From contig JAMPIT010000575.1 in NCBI GenBank assembly GCA_026261815.1, positions 40,215,501-40,279,500 on the forward strand: a stretch of 64,000 bases of DNA. Direction: 5' to 3'. A program made the translations under genes and the position numbers. Of the stretch, positions 14,401 to 27,600 are shown piece by piece (the stretch's first letter is position 1; each line of letters opens with the position of its first letter). This DNA comes from Monarcha castaneiventris obscurior (taxonomy: Eukaryota > Chordata > Aves > Passeriformes > Monarchidae). The notes under the pieces were generated by a model, which saw only the letters and a program-made list of their open reading frames with translations, did not search any database and was not told the DNA's origin.

Positions 14401-16737
14401 GAGAGGTTAGAGTTTCCACCTCTAAAGCTGGATTCTTTCCACCCTTTCTTTTATTATCTACCTCTTTAGAGTTTTAAAGTGAAATGAAAGGGGCTTATAT
14501 AAATTATTAGTAGCTGTCTTTTTTTTCAGTGTGGATAGATATGAAATGGCTGAGATTTACAAGAAATTAATTAAATTTTCCTTTAATTTGATTTTTCCAT
14601 ATTGGGCTTATTACTTTAATGTGGGGAAACTGCAAGTATGATCCTTGACCTTTCCTTCCTTTTAAGCTTTTCTACATTTATTTGTTTAAATGCTAAATCC
14701 CTTCTTTTGTACCTGTTAATCCTTTTTCCACTGTATGCTAACAAGAAATCCTGTTCAGAACAAACAGATAGCCAAAAAGAGCTGAAATTCAGAACTCTTT
14801 GATACCTTCCTCTTTTGGTTTGAAAATAATTGTTTTGAACAAACAGAAACCTGAGTCATACATAGTGCTTTTATTTTAAAATAAGAAAGAATATCTTTGT
14901 TTTTCATTTGGTGAAAAAAAAAGTATGTTTGTCCATCACAGTGTGCATTCAAAGCAGGAAATGGAAAAAAAGGTATCAGAAGGTTGCTAAAACAAATTGG
15001 AAAATAGCATTTAATCACCTGAGGACTTAACTAAGAAATGTTCCCATTACAAGATGTTCTCCCATCCAAAACAACTTTTCATGCAGGGATATACCAGCCC
15101 ACTATTTTCTGGACACAAAATAATAATTACTTTTCTGCAGAATTTACTGTCAGGTAACATGCATTAGGAGACATTTTTGAGAGAAATTACACCAAAATGC
15201 ATTATAACCCATGGTGTGCTTAAATGCAGTATATTTTTTTAATTTTTAATTATCTATTGACTAGCAAAATTTTGCATAGTTTTGTAATGTAACTCTATTT
15301 TTTTAAGACTTCTACTGGACCCCACACACCTTTTCCCTATTCAAACATGGTACCTATTGTTGAAATTAAAGCACTAAATTATTTTGGCCAAAGAAAGCAC
15401 AAATTTAGATGCATTTAAATTTTTGACATCTGCCTGCCTATGCCCAAAACATATTTTAGAAATTCAGAAAAAAAACCCCAAAACACTCCAATTACTTTTG
15501 AAAATAATTGAATTTCAGTTTTATGCTCTACTAGGTCTGGAGCAAGACATGGAATTTCAATGTCTGACAAAGAAGTGTCAACTGAGTGCAGTTAAGATAG
15601 GAATAATTCTGCTCCACCTGTTCAAACAGTTTGGTGGTATTTGGCTCATCCCAGCACCTTGGGCTGTGTGCAGAAATAGGAGGTATGGCTACAGGCCATT
15701 GAATGTCAGTGAGAGAAGCTCCCACTGGCCCAGCCTATTGCTATTTCTGATCCTCATTTAGTGCTTGCTGAAGCTTCTGTGTCCTTCTCAAAGAGGTCTT
15801 GTTGCTGTTCTTTTCACCCTGATCCACATCACATAGACATGGTCTCTAGAAAACTCCTGAGAGAACAGAGGCTTTAAACACCACCACTGTCTCTGAGGCA
15901 TGGGTGAAGACACCAGTCTGATGGCAGAACTGAACTCTCACATCTCTTTTTCACATATACACATGCTAGGTTGTAGCTATCCACCCCAAACATGAATCCA
16001 CATTCAGTGCTCTGTGTGGTAAATGGAGCAATAGGATCTTCTGCTTGAGAGGCTTTAAATAATCACAATGAACTGTTCACAGCAGCACCCTACAACTTCA
16101 TTCAAAAATTTTTGTTCCAATCGTGAAATGTTTCTTATTGCCCTGATGGAGGGAAACTTTTGGACAGAAAATATATTTCCCCACAACTGGTTTGGGCTTA
16201 TAGGACCAGAGAAATCAGAAGCAAAGTATTGAAAAGAGTAAATGTGCTATAGAGTAGATTTGGATTTAGAACCAATGTGTCGATTTTCCTTTCTGTCATT
16301 ACAATATGCTGTGTGCATTGCCCAGGTGGTGTCTGCAACACCATCAGTCTGGATGTTAGCCAAGGTATTCCCTCCAGCTGTATTTCTTCTTTTTCACTGT
16401 GTGTGAATCCCTTCTACTGAGGGAGAAAATCAAGCAGGATATAGTAAAAAGAAATAAAAGCATTATTGAATGTATTTGTAAATGGCATATATATATATAT
16501 AGTCTGCTGCTTTTTCATTGATGCTGTATGCAAGTGCACTAAAAAAGTAATAAAGTGCTGATGCAACATGGAATTTTTTGTAACGGAAATAGATCTATTT
16601 TCCAGGCTGTCCTATTATAGATTAAGGTATGAAAAAAGGAACAGTCAGCTTTACAAGAGGAAATAAAATATAAGTCAAAGTAGCCACAAAATTTAAAATC
16701 TTTGGTATGTAACTAAAATGCTTTGTTCTTTTGATAG
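11441..16737. other. CNTN5 intron sequence up to exon A
   Basis: Intronic DNA. A short AT dinucleotide run lies at 16487-16501. A slightly less AT-rich patch at about 15640-15960 contains an open frame of about 125 codons (15384-15761) with no recognisable domain. The last bases form the splice acceptor of the exon at 16738, with a weak T-rich tract followed by AG at 16736-16737. Confidence 0.6.
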
Positions 16738-16833
16738 ATCTTGGGAATTTTAGTGGTCGGACAAGAAGTGCTGTCTCTGTACGTGAAGGTCAAGGAGTTG
16801 TTCTGATGTGCTCCCCTCCACTTCATTCTCCAG
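16738..16833 (+). CDS. CNTN5: Contactin-5 exon A: start of second Ig domain
   Basis: A 96 bp internal exon between an AG acceptor (16736-16737) and a GT donor (16834-16835). It starts with the last two bases of a split codon and ends with the first base of the next, so both flanking introns are phase 1. The translation runs from [19 protein letters not shown] to CSPPLHSP, which matches the contactin region where Ig domain 2 begins; the Cys in LMCSPP is the first cysteine of that domain's disulfide. Contactins are GPI-anchored Ig/FNIII adhesion proteins on neurites. Comparison from memory favours CNTN5 over CNTN3, 4 and 6, mainly from [10 protein letters not shown] and the following exons. Joining to the exon at 42733 restores a Glu codon (G+AG) and continues the domain without a gap. 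Confidence 0.88.
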
Positions 16834-18435
16834 GTACAGTGGGCTGCAGCCTGTATTCATGCTGCTCCTTTACAGTTTCCTCATTATTGGATGCCCAGTA
16901 TTTTAGATACAATATCTATTCGATTGTGGAACTTCAAAGATGAGATATCCACCATTATTCTTACAGTTTTTGGAGTACCAAAGGACTAATTTAAGCTCAT
17001 GTATTGCAAATGCCAATGAATAGCAGCAGAGTGTCTGTTGCAAGATGGTCTAATTCCTGGTATAGAACTAGAATGCAACAATAGTCTCCATGCCATCAAC
17101 GGTGAATATGCTGCCTTGAGGTCACAGAAGAATTCTTTTAGAGTTTAGAAGACTTCAGAAATTGCTCCAAATTCCAATGTCATGATACCTCTGTTGAATA
17201 CAAATTTTCTTTTGTTTTCAGTAGTAGAGACATGATTTGGTTGCCTCATTTTGTTGTATAACTTAGTTTCATAAAACTGCATCATTGCTAAAAGTCAGAA
17301 TTACCATAAATTCTGTGGATTCCTGCATGAAAGCATAGGTATTCCAGAGAGGTTACTTTTTTGCTTTTCAAATTGACACTCCTGCAAAGTCTGCAGATAG
17401 CTATGTACGTCTTTATATTTGCATGTCATATAACACCTAGAGACATGATGCTAGACAGAATATCTTGTTTTTCAGTAGATGCAGTATAGCCTATCCTTTC
17501 TTCTCTGAGAAATGAGGTCTGTACTGAGGGGGATATTTCTACTCCAAAATTTAGGCCTGAAGAAAAGTCACACTGGAGATGGAAGATCTACAGAAAATAA
17601 AGTCTTCTCTGAGTTTCTGTTAGAGAAATGTGTTCAATTTCTATTTATACTGCAAGGATTGTTATTATGGTATTACACTTATCAATGTTATCTCTCTGCT
17701 TTTCTCTCTTCTGGGCAGATTCTCTTGTTGTGGTTGCCTCTACAATCTCTTTCTGAGTTTGACACTGTAGTCTATATGATGCAATTGAGTGCATGATGTT
17801 AAGGCCTGATAGTGATAAGTAAGCTGAGAGGGAAAAGATGTAGGCAGAAAAAGTGATGGTTTCAGCAGTGCAGCTGCATTTGATTCCCCCAAACAAACAG
17901 AGTGACAGGATAGATGGACACCAATAGTGAGTGAAATTGTCAAACACCTTTTAACAGCTGCCATTCCACAAAATACAACTTTATAGATCATCAAAATATT
18001 TAGAATTCTTTTCCTGAAATTATGCTTCTGAATTTTATTTAGTCAGATTTTAACACACTGTTCTACTGTAACACATACATTGCCTTTGACGGTGAAAAAC
18101 TAGTATCTTTCATTTTCAGCACCAGGCCGTCAAAACCCCTGCTGTGAGAACTACGGTGTTCAAAAACAACATTCAGTCATTTTATTTATATTGTTTGAGT
18201 ACCAATAGATGATGCCAGAAGGAAAATTGCTTCCAGAAAAATATTCTTGTCCTCTGCTGGCATAATTTTTTCACCATAGCTAAGCTGGGAAAGGTTCTAC
18301 ACTGTATCAGAGTAATCAATGAAAGGTGAAAAACTGCACTGATATACAGATCCGTATACAAGCTCATATCAATGGGAAGAGGACTTGGCCTCCCTTCCTT
18401 TTGTTCATTACATAATGCAGTTCTTCATCCAAATG
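16834..18435 (+). other. CNTN5 intron, 5' part, no gene
   Basis: Start of the 25,899 bp phase 1 intron. Only ordinary AT-rich sequence is seen; read-through from the exon stops in frame at about 16941, so this is not an extended exon. Confidence 0.65.
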
Positions 18436-18617
18436 GGTTGTCAAGCACTGGAACAGGCTGCTCAGGGAAGTGGTGGAGTCACCATCCCTGGAGATATTTA
18501 AAAGGTGTGTAGATGTGGCTCTTACCGACATGGTTTAGTGATGGAAATAATGCTGGTTTAATGCTTGGACTTAATGACCTTAGAGGTCTTTTCCAACCTG
18601 AATGACTCTATGATTCT
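18436..18617 (+). mobile_element. 5'-truncated CR1 3' end (+ strand)
   Basis: The sequence matches the C-terminal coding end and 3' UTR of CR1: GGAACAGGCTGCTCAGGGAAG, then GTGGTGGAGTCACCATCCCTGG, an ACATGGTTTAGTG stop region, the conserved 3' stem segment with TTTTCCAACC, and a final TGACTCTATGATTCT octamer end. The same blocks occur in order in the full-length copy at 34.99-35.15 kb. The piece is about 180 bp, typical of the severe 5' truncation seen in most avian CR1s. It is not coding. Confidence 0.93.
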
Positions 18618-21600
18618 CTCACAATGCAGTTTGATTCCGGGTCCTTACTTGCAAAGTACTGGGGGCAAGTAACTTCTGGGAATGCAGTGGGACTGCAAGT
18701 GATATTAATACAATGGCTGGAGTCTCCCTGTAAAGGGGAGAGCTACCTCTACAGGCCTGGTGATGCTTCAAAAATAAATCATTCCACAAAGCTCTGGCAA
18801 TAAGGCACAAGACATTAATGAAAGCTGACTGCCAGATCAGAGCTCACTTGTAAAAAACAATTCTCAACAAAAGCTGAAATTTCAGAGTGAAGTGTGTGAA
18901 TTCAATTCTGAAATTAAGCAAAAAATATGAGACTCTCAGGTAAAAAGGTCTTTTGTCAAGTAGAGGTACTTCAAGGATTTGTGTGCAGGAACACCTAAAA
19001 TTTTTTTTTAAGCATTCAGTTTCTGTGTCCTCCATTTTAGGTTCTGTGTCTGATTTGCAAAGATGGTATTATCTCCTAAAGAGCCCTAAGAAATTCTGAA
19101 CATTAAAATTCACCTGGGAGACAAACTTTCAAGTGGATACTAAGATATTATAATGGGTATATTTAAGCTAAAGAGTATTCAGAGCAGGTTTGCAAGGTGT
19201 GAACATCTCAAGTTAACAGGACCATGAGTTATGGGAGTGGTTTTGATGATAGAGAATTTTTTGTGGATGAACACTGCAAGCTTTGCTATATTGATTTATT
19301 CACATTGATCAGCACCTTTAGAAATAATTTTCACTTACTTATCACAGGAGATAAATCCATGATACAATATCAAGACTAATAATTCTCCACAACCTCATAA
19401 GCAATTCGTCCTTCAACAGAATACTATTCCTTAATCTCTGAAGTCAATAACTGCATATGAACATGCCCAAAAACTTCAGATTGAGTCCTTTTAGACAACG
19501 GCATTATCAGTGTAGGAAAAGAAAGATGACTTAGCGAAAGAACACTGTATTAAGAGAGATATAGTTTGGTTAACATGTTTTCAAATGGAAGATAAAATAA
19601 ATATTTTCTATTAAATAGTAGCTACATTCTATTCTTACAGAATACAATTTAAGAAAAATACTGAAAGACTTTACAAAGCACCAATGACTGAGAAAAATAC
19701 TACACTAATTTCTTTTGACTAGATTTTAATCAGGAAGGTGGTTTCATATACATATAGACTTGATTTCTGTTTATTTATGCTGTGATATACTATGAAGAGG
19801 TAATGCATTAAACATACAAATACACACAAACTTGTGATCTATATAGATTGTTCATACAGGCTTTCATTAGATTGTTTTCCAAATATTTTACAGGGAAAAT
19901 AAGGGGGAATGTGGGATGGTAAGCACACTCGAAATAGATCCTGACTATTGCAGTTCAGATTCAGATGAGAGAATCATCTCTTGAGTTTAATAAATGAGTT
20001 TTTTAAGTCATTGTCAGCTTTGCTGAGAAATAACAAGGCAACAAATTGAGGGAGTTTTTTTGGAGAGACATTATCCACTCCTTCAAAATGGTGAAGGAAA
20101 ATATCTTCAATGAAAAGATTTTTCTGCCTATTCCTTATGTCAAACAGCCACCAACAGATTCTTGCCTCCTGCTTTTCCTGGACCATTACTCATAAAAAAT
20201 GCTGCCTCTAGCTTCCTTGGGAATCCTGTATCATTTTGATGTGCCCGCTCCAGAAGCTTTCCCACTAACACTGTTTTTGTTGCTAATCCTTAACTTGTCC
20301 CTTGTGAAATACATTAAATGTGGGTAACTTGATCATTCATAAACAAAAAACTTTATCTTTTTTTCTTCTTCCATAACCACAGTATTTGATTATTCCCAAT
20401 TTTTTATTTTCTTCAAGAGGGATTTTCTAGGCAGTTAACTCTTAGGTGTCCTTGCTAAGCAAGAGTTACATTAATTACCGACTGCTTAAATAACAAGCTT
20501 TGTTTGATGTTTCCAATTTAAAATGCCTCTACTCTTTTCTTTCCATAAACAGGATTATGGTTTTTCATTGTGGTATTCTAAAGGATGTAAATATAGGGTT
20601 TTATTCAGTCATTTAATCATCTTAATTACAAGGTTTACCATAGCAAGATTAAAAATGAATGGAAGTTTTCATCCAGATTTACATGTTTCCCTCAGAATTA
20701 ATACTTTCAGCTGAGCTTTTTAAGGCTTTTATTCAAGGCTTTCAGTATGAGCTTAATGGAGAATGACGATTCCCATTGTTAGAATGAGCAGAGCTCTGAT
20801 GCACACAGGGAAAGGCAGATGTGTGCTCCACCCTGCCTCAGAGGGATGCTGCCGTCTGGAGGGAGCACTGCTACATAATCTATCCGCGGCATGCAACATC
20901 TGTACAGATGTTAAACTATAACTTTTTTTTATCTCTTTCTAAAGGACAAGGCTGATCTTACAAAATTTGGAAAATGTGCTGTAAGCTGTGTCTTTTATAC
21001 CTCCCCTTTACTGTTATAAGACTGTACTTTCCTTGAGAAATGTTTCATCAAAGATGATCAATACCAGTGCCATGGGTTCACAGTCCTTCCCATCCATGTC
21101 TGGGAAGATATCCACGGCTTGGATGTCTGCATAGTGTGCTGCTAAACAGGCAAGCTTCTAAAATAAAACTCCTCCTACCATGGGCCAGAAATTTTTGTCC
21201 TGATCTTCTATTACCTACACAGTTGTCTTAGTCCTCATATTAATTGGAGAAACCCACATGAAATAAGGTTTCTTTAAATTTTTCTGAGCTTCTGTTTGTG
21301 GTACTTCGTACATACACAGAAATCCACTTTGGAAGTAAACACAAACCTATTACTTCTTACTGTTCAGGGTCTGCAAAAGGAATCTGAAAGCTGCATTTGA
21401 AGTAAAACTGCAACTTTGGACTGCAGCTTCACTACTAGCAGGAAACCAAGTCCAACTGAAGTGCATTATCTCTCTAGTTAGAGCTGGTCTGGTTAGAACA
21501 TTGCACAAATTATACGTAGAGATAACAAGACAGGATCTAAATTACCTCATTCAGGTACAGAAGTGTTAGTAGACTTCTCCAGGTGAATTAACTATGATAA

Positions 21601-24600
21601 CAAGATTGTTATATTTGAGCTGTACTGCTCTCAGTATGCTCATTAGCTTGTTTATAGGCAATTGGCTCAGGTATCTGCATGCAGGACATGGCAAATTTTG
21701 TTCTGAAGGGGTCCATGCACCCTCTGGCTATCTATTTTCTAAATGGATTTTGAGAATGCAGTTTACAGATGTCTGTCTAGATGTAGATGAAGGTTACAAG
21801 GTTATCTTAAGGTTGTGGATGTAGTCCCAGGATCCAGACACCCAACAGTGGTATTTCAGTGCACAACATGAGAGAACTTCCATTCTATATAGAGATCTAA
21901 CCTTTACCAGTTTCTTCAAAATCACGGGAAGCCTTCAAGATCTTAAATTTCTGATGCTCCAGCTCTCTCTAGGCATGACTGGATGCTACTTCATCATGTT
22001 AACCTGTCAGTACAGGTGAGATTTGCTCCTGACCATGATTTATACTGTATTAAACAATACTATGTAATAAACAGTAAAGTAACATCCAGGTTCCTCTCTA
22101 TTATATGAGGGGTTTTTTTTAAATCTGACTTTTCAAATCAACTTCAGCATAGAAAGCTAAATAATTTTTTTTTTCCAGGAGAGGCCAATATGTTGGTGAA
22201 AGTGATATCTCTCCTTTTGCCTTGAAGTCAAGGAGGACTTTTATTGCTGACACCTATCAAAACACTGGTCACTCGCAGTTTACTAAAACAGCTGGACAGG
22301 TCATGCCTCCAACCATGACTTTCCCATAAGCTAAACAGAACTTATTAAGCAGTCAGTACCTTCCCTTAGTTTGTAGAAGTCAATATGTATGAAGCTGGTC
22401 ATGGCAAGCAGAACATTCTCGTTCGCTGGAAACAATTCTCACCTCCTCCTAACTGCTAGGCTTGCTGAGAAGGTAGAACTGTCCAATACTCCAATATGTT
22501 TCCTCTTCTACTAGCAAAAGTGAGATTGAGAGGAGCACTGATGGTTTGGGGTTGGGGGTTTTTGTTGTTTTTGTTATTACTTTTTTTCCTTAAAACTTCT
22601 ATTCCTGCTATAATGGAAGCCAAATCCTAGTATTCTAGACTTCACCAACAGTTGACCTGTACTAAGGGGATCTATCTGAAGACTACAGAGCACTCAACTC
22701 TCTTTCGTTTTTCTCATAATTGCATGCCACAGCTTGTTCTTCACTCCTTTTAACACCTAGTAGGAGCATGATGCTGGGTATCAGAAACAGGCCACTTAAG
22801 TAACAGTAGTAGAAAATAATTGTTTGCTGCACAGGACAGGCAGGTTATTTTAATAAACCCTTAATACATCACATATAAAAGACAAGATGGCAACTTTCAT
22901 ACCTCTTCTTTGTATGTTATAACTTATACATTATCTACATACAAAGTGTTTTAAAACCTCTTTTTGACAGCCACCTGTATCAAATGAATGAGTTAGACAT
23001 CATAAGTGGAAGCGTTCCTGCATTTGCCTATTAGACTTTATTATACCCTTGTGATGATTTGTCTTCTATGGGTAACTTGAATAAACCTTAAATTTTGCTT
23101 TTCAATAAGGGGAGAAGAAAAAACATTAGAAGACAGGTTCTGAGTCCCTTAAACTTTATATTCCTGTTCTAATTCTGGGTTAATTTCATAGGGTCATCTT
23201 ATCTCTTCAGACATCACATCTTTACTTGGAAGAATCATAAAGATGTTTCACTCCTGCATTGCCTACTTTGTCACTTTTACTAGACTGCATTTGAAACTTT
23301 CATGTCTAGCAATGCTAATTCCCATGGGTGTTATCATTAAAGAGAATGTCATGGCCCCTGACATTGCTCAGCATAGGAATCCGTGTTCTTTATTTTTACA
23401 ACTGATTGATGACTATGCCTGTATTTTTCACTATGGAATGAAGAAACACAATTAGTTTTTTTTCTTCTATGGTCTTTTCATTACTCAATACATGACCAGT
23501 AATTTTGCTGCTGACTTCCCTGAAGCACTTTTTAAGATTTCCTTCCTCAATCTTGTTGAAGGCTTTCATCTGAGGATATGAAATTTAAGAGTTAAGGAAT
23601 TACAGAATTTTCTGTAGGGTAGCATTTTAACAAGCTATATTTGCGAGAGAGGAGTTACTCCTAGTGTCTTGGCAATGTGTTGTTATTAGATTTTAATTGC
23701 ATTTTAATGATCTGCATATGGCCCAAATTCTAGACAGTATAGTAGGTGTATGGGTAAATAAGTTTAGATTTTCTCTCTTTTATTTGTTTGGTGTGGTTGA
23801 GTTTGTTGTGTGGTTGTTGTTGAGTTTTGGTGGGTTTTTTCTGGGTTTTGGATTTTTTTTGTTTGGTTGGTTTGTTGGATTTTTTTATAATTCGAAAAGT
23901 AATAAATGAACAAAAATGCATTACTGGTCCAGCTGAAGTAAATTCTCCCAAGGAACTTGTAATTCAGTATTTAAAAAAAACCAAACAAAAATCCACAAAA
24001 TTTTCCAAATACTACCACTGTTGAAAAAAATCTTCCCCACCCTCTCAAAAATACTAGCAATTCTTTCAAGTAATTACACTAGAAACTGCAAGTTAAATGT
24101 CCCTACACCCACTGGATCACTAGCTAGAGCTGTTTGTCCCTTCAGGGACTACAAAAATGTAGTGAGAAGAAGATGGTTGACCTTGCCCAATTAAGGCAGT
24201 GCACAACAATGGATGTGGGGGGCAGCCCTGACAGGGCTCTGCTCAAGGGATGTGTGCTGTAGTTTCACAGTCACACTATTGTCTACAAACATTACCCCAG
24301 CTGACAGTTCAGGAGAAACAAAGTGAAAGGAGATACCAAGAAAAGAGGGAGGAAGCACGGGAGATTGATTAATTAATTTTAAAAATGCATGGAGTGAGTT
24401 GGCCCTCAGGCTCATGCACTATTGCCTCTCAGGCACCAGCTGTACATGACTATTTGTCTACAGCTTGACAAAAAGGACAGCAATGATGAAAAATTTCTGC
24501 AGTGGGCAAGCTACTCTTCCCTCGAGACAAGTTACTAACCTGTTACTGATATGTCCCAACAAATGAGAGGTAACTATCAGGAACTTCTTAGTCTAGGGAT

Positions 24601-27600
24601 TAAACCAGACTGCACTGTCCTGCCAGGTTTAACAGAAAGGGATGCTGATGGTATCACATCCACTTTCCCACAGCTAGCATTGTAAAAGTACCAATTAAAG
24701 CGTTGAAAAAGTGCTTTCTGTGGCAATGGTTACACAGTGTCTAAAACAGCTGCAGCCTAAGGTTTATGGATTTAAGACTGATGTAACACACAGCAGTCAC
24801 AATCTCAGAGGTGCAGGGCTCTCCCAGAACTGAGCCACTCGTAGTAACCTTCCCATCAGAATCCATTCATTGTGTAAATCTGATGTTTAACTAAGCTCAT
24901 GCCTGGAAAAATACCACTTCACAAACATGTCAGTTAGTTAAATGTCAGAAAGCCCATTTTGTTTAAGACAGAAAATTCCTAATTAATCCTAATTACCTCT
25001 CCATATCACAGACAAGAATAGAGTGAGAATGCAAACATTAATCTGTGTAACTAAGGAGAAGAAGCCAGAAACACGATGCTGGTCAGACAGCTGGAAAAAG
25101 CGGAAACAGAAGAAGGAGAAAGATATGAGAAATTATCTATTTCTAAGGCTCTGGATTCTAGGTTTTTCTCTCCATTACCCTTGTGATAAAATCTTAAAGG
25201 ATGTAAAAAAAAAGGATGAAAACAGGGGAGTTTTCAGAAAATGCAATTCTTCCCACACTCGGCATGATTGGCTGAATTCAATGGTGCAATGGTGATTCTG
25301 GTAGAGATGACTATTGTAAATGTTAGGAGACCAGTTTTAATTCAGAAGCAGAAGGCTCTGGACAGAACTCATCTCAGTTTTTTCAGGTTCCATTAATAAG
25401 TTTCCCTATATAATAAAGTCAGTTATTCCTTATTTCAAAAGTATGAAAGTGAACTTACAACTTATTTGAGGTGATGTGATGCAAAGCTTAATGAGATATA
25501 CATTTTCATAAAGCCTGATTTAATCAGTTCAGGAAGATTGTTCCAAATAAATTAAGTGCTATGAAAACAATTGTGGTTGGGATATCTTGTTTTCAATTTT
25601 CTTTTTCAAAGGGGAAACGAAGAATTGTTTAGAAATATATATATATATGGGTGTATTATGGATTTCTTTCCTATCCAATACAATTATAACTGGCATGAAT
25701 GTAACTATAACTTAGCATTAAATATGTTAAAGGCAATTGCTTGGATTTTTCACGGAGAAAGTGGCTGGATAGGCATAAGCATATTGTCATAGAGTTCAGA
25801 TGGCAATCTGATTACAGCAAGATCTGAACACCTGTGCAGCAGCAAATGTATATTCTGTACCTTCTGACAAAAAAAAATGATGTTTTCCAGAGCAATAACA
25901 GTGAAAAAGTGACTTTTTATGGCCAAAAATGCATTCTTTTTTAACAATGTAATAATTAATACCACACTTAATTCTGATAATTTGATTGTCCACTTCTGCC
26001 TCCTGTGTTCTCATGCTAGGTTTCAATATCATTAAAATCTTTGCTGATGACTTCATTAACCAGTTGATACAGTTCCTGGTGTATTGATGCTACTGCCCCA
26101 GAGTGGAGAATCTGGCACCAGAAAATTTCACTTCACTTACTGGTTTATTGGAATTTGCATGCTATTTTCCTCTAAGTGAGAAAATGTCCTATAGGAGACT
26201 GCAGGGATAAAATTTCAGGAGGAGGAAGGGAGAATGGGAAGAAGGATTTAGATAATACTGATAAAGGATTTGTCTCAGCTTGGATTTTCCTGCAGAACTA
26301 CGTAGTCCTTTAAGAGTGTAGCAAACTAGTTTAAATCCTGAAGAGTCTATTTCCAGCTCTACCAAATGCAAGAAGAAAGAAGCACTGCCTCCTTTATAGA
26401 AGATAGCAGTGGATGATCTATAAAGAACACATCAAGGAAAGACTAAATTTGCACTGATTTACAATCCAGATCTTGTGAATTTACAAGATCCAAATCTTTT
26501 GTTGCCTAGAATAGGAAGAAAAACTTTCCAAATATTAAAATTGATAGCATGGAGAGCAGTCTTTTAATTAAAGTGTCAGGTGCATAAAATATATCCAGGC
26601 ACACACAGAGGATCGATTTTTCACAATTTTTGTAAGTCTAACTAATTAGTATATCTAGCAAGAACATCCAATGGGAGAATGGTTGCCCTGGTAACCTGCC
26701 CTTGGGCCTGCCCCACTGGGGTTCTTAGTCCTATATCTTGTTATGTCTCCCAAGTGCTGGTGCAAAACAGGACATCCTTGTTAGAAATTGTTTTCCTTGA
26801 AAATAAAACCAAACAGAATTACAGAATTTCAAGTGTGACATAATGTGTGAGAAAGGGTAACTACAGTTCTAAAGTGTAAGAAAGTGCTAGAAATTATACA
26901 GCTATATATTAAAAATCTACAAAGCTACAAATATATGAAAAGGCTAAATAACTTCAGGCATCATATCACAATTCATTCCTATTCCTGAATAAAAATGGAT
27001 TTTGAAAAACAGTAAGACGTCAGAAAACTGTGCACATCATCAGCACAGGAGAGAGTAGGACTGCCTGCTGTTTGCATTATTTTATAAATGATATTTCCTT
27101 TAGAATAAACAAAAATAACAGGAGGGTTGGGCAAATGCCTTCTTCTTCCATGAGATATGTATATGTAATGTGACACATCATATGTATATATAATGTTTCA
27201 CTTTGACTGCTATTACAAAGAGTTTGAAGAGGGGGTATATAATCCTGGGATACTGGTCTAGGCTAAAATTAAGGCAACAGAAGGCTATATATTATCTCTA
27301 AATAACAATTATGTGACAAGTAAAAGATGGGTGGAAACAGTTCACTGAGTTTCCAGTAGTGCAGAACAGTGTGCGCAGGGAAGCAACAGTGTGATGTCTG
27401 CATGTAGAAACAGGTAGGAGTTATATTCTCGATCTTGTTACATTTTAAATGATTTATTGTTGCTGATGTTATTTGTGGTGATTTATTTGTACAACATGGT
27501 TGAACAGCAGTATCAGCATTCTGGGACTGTTTGCTAATGTGACATGTTTCTTCCTCTTCGTCTGCACTTTAAGTTATTTTTTAATTAAGGTGTAAAAAAT

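Noticed and set aside
15384..15761. 125-codon open frame on the + strand
   Set aside because: No domain or conserved motif, and it starts inside typical AT-rich intron; not supportable as a gene.
1..16737. A preceding CNTN5 exon encoding the first Ig domain end
   Set aside because: Not found by eye; the previous intron probably extends beyond the window. A translated search with a contactin profile would settle it.
23730..23951. Lys/Gln/Thr-rich - strand frame resembling a basic protein
   Set aside because: Low-complexity translation of the G/T-rich tract.
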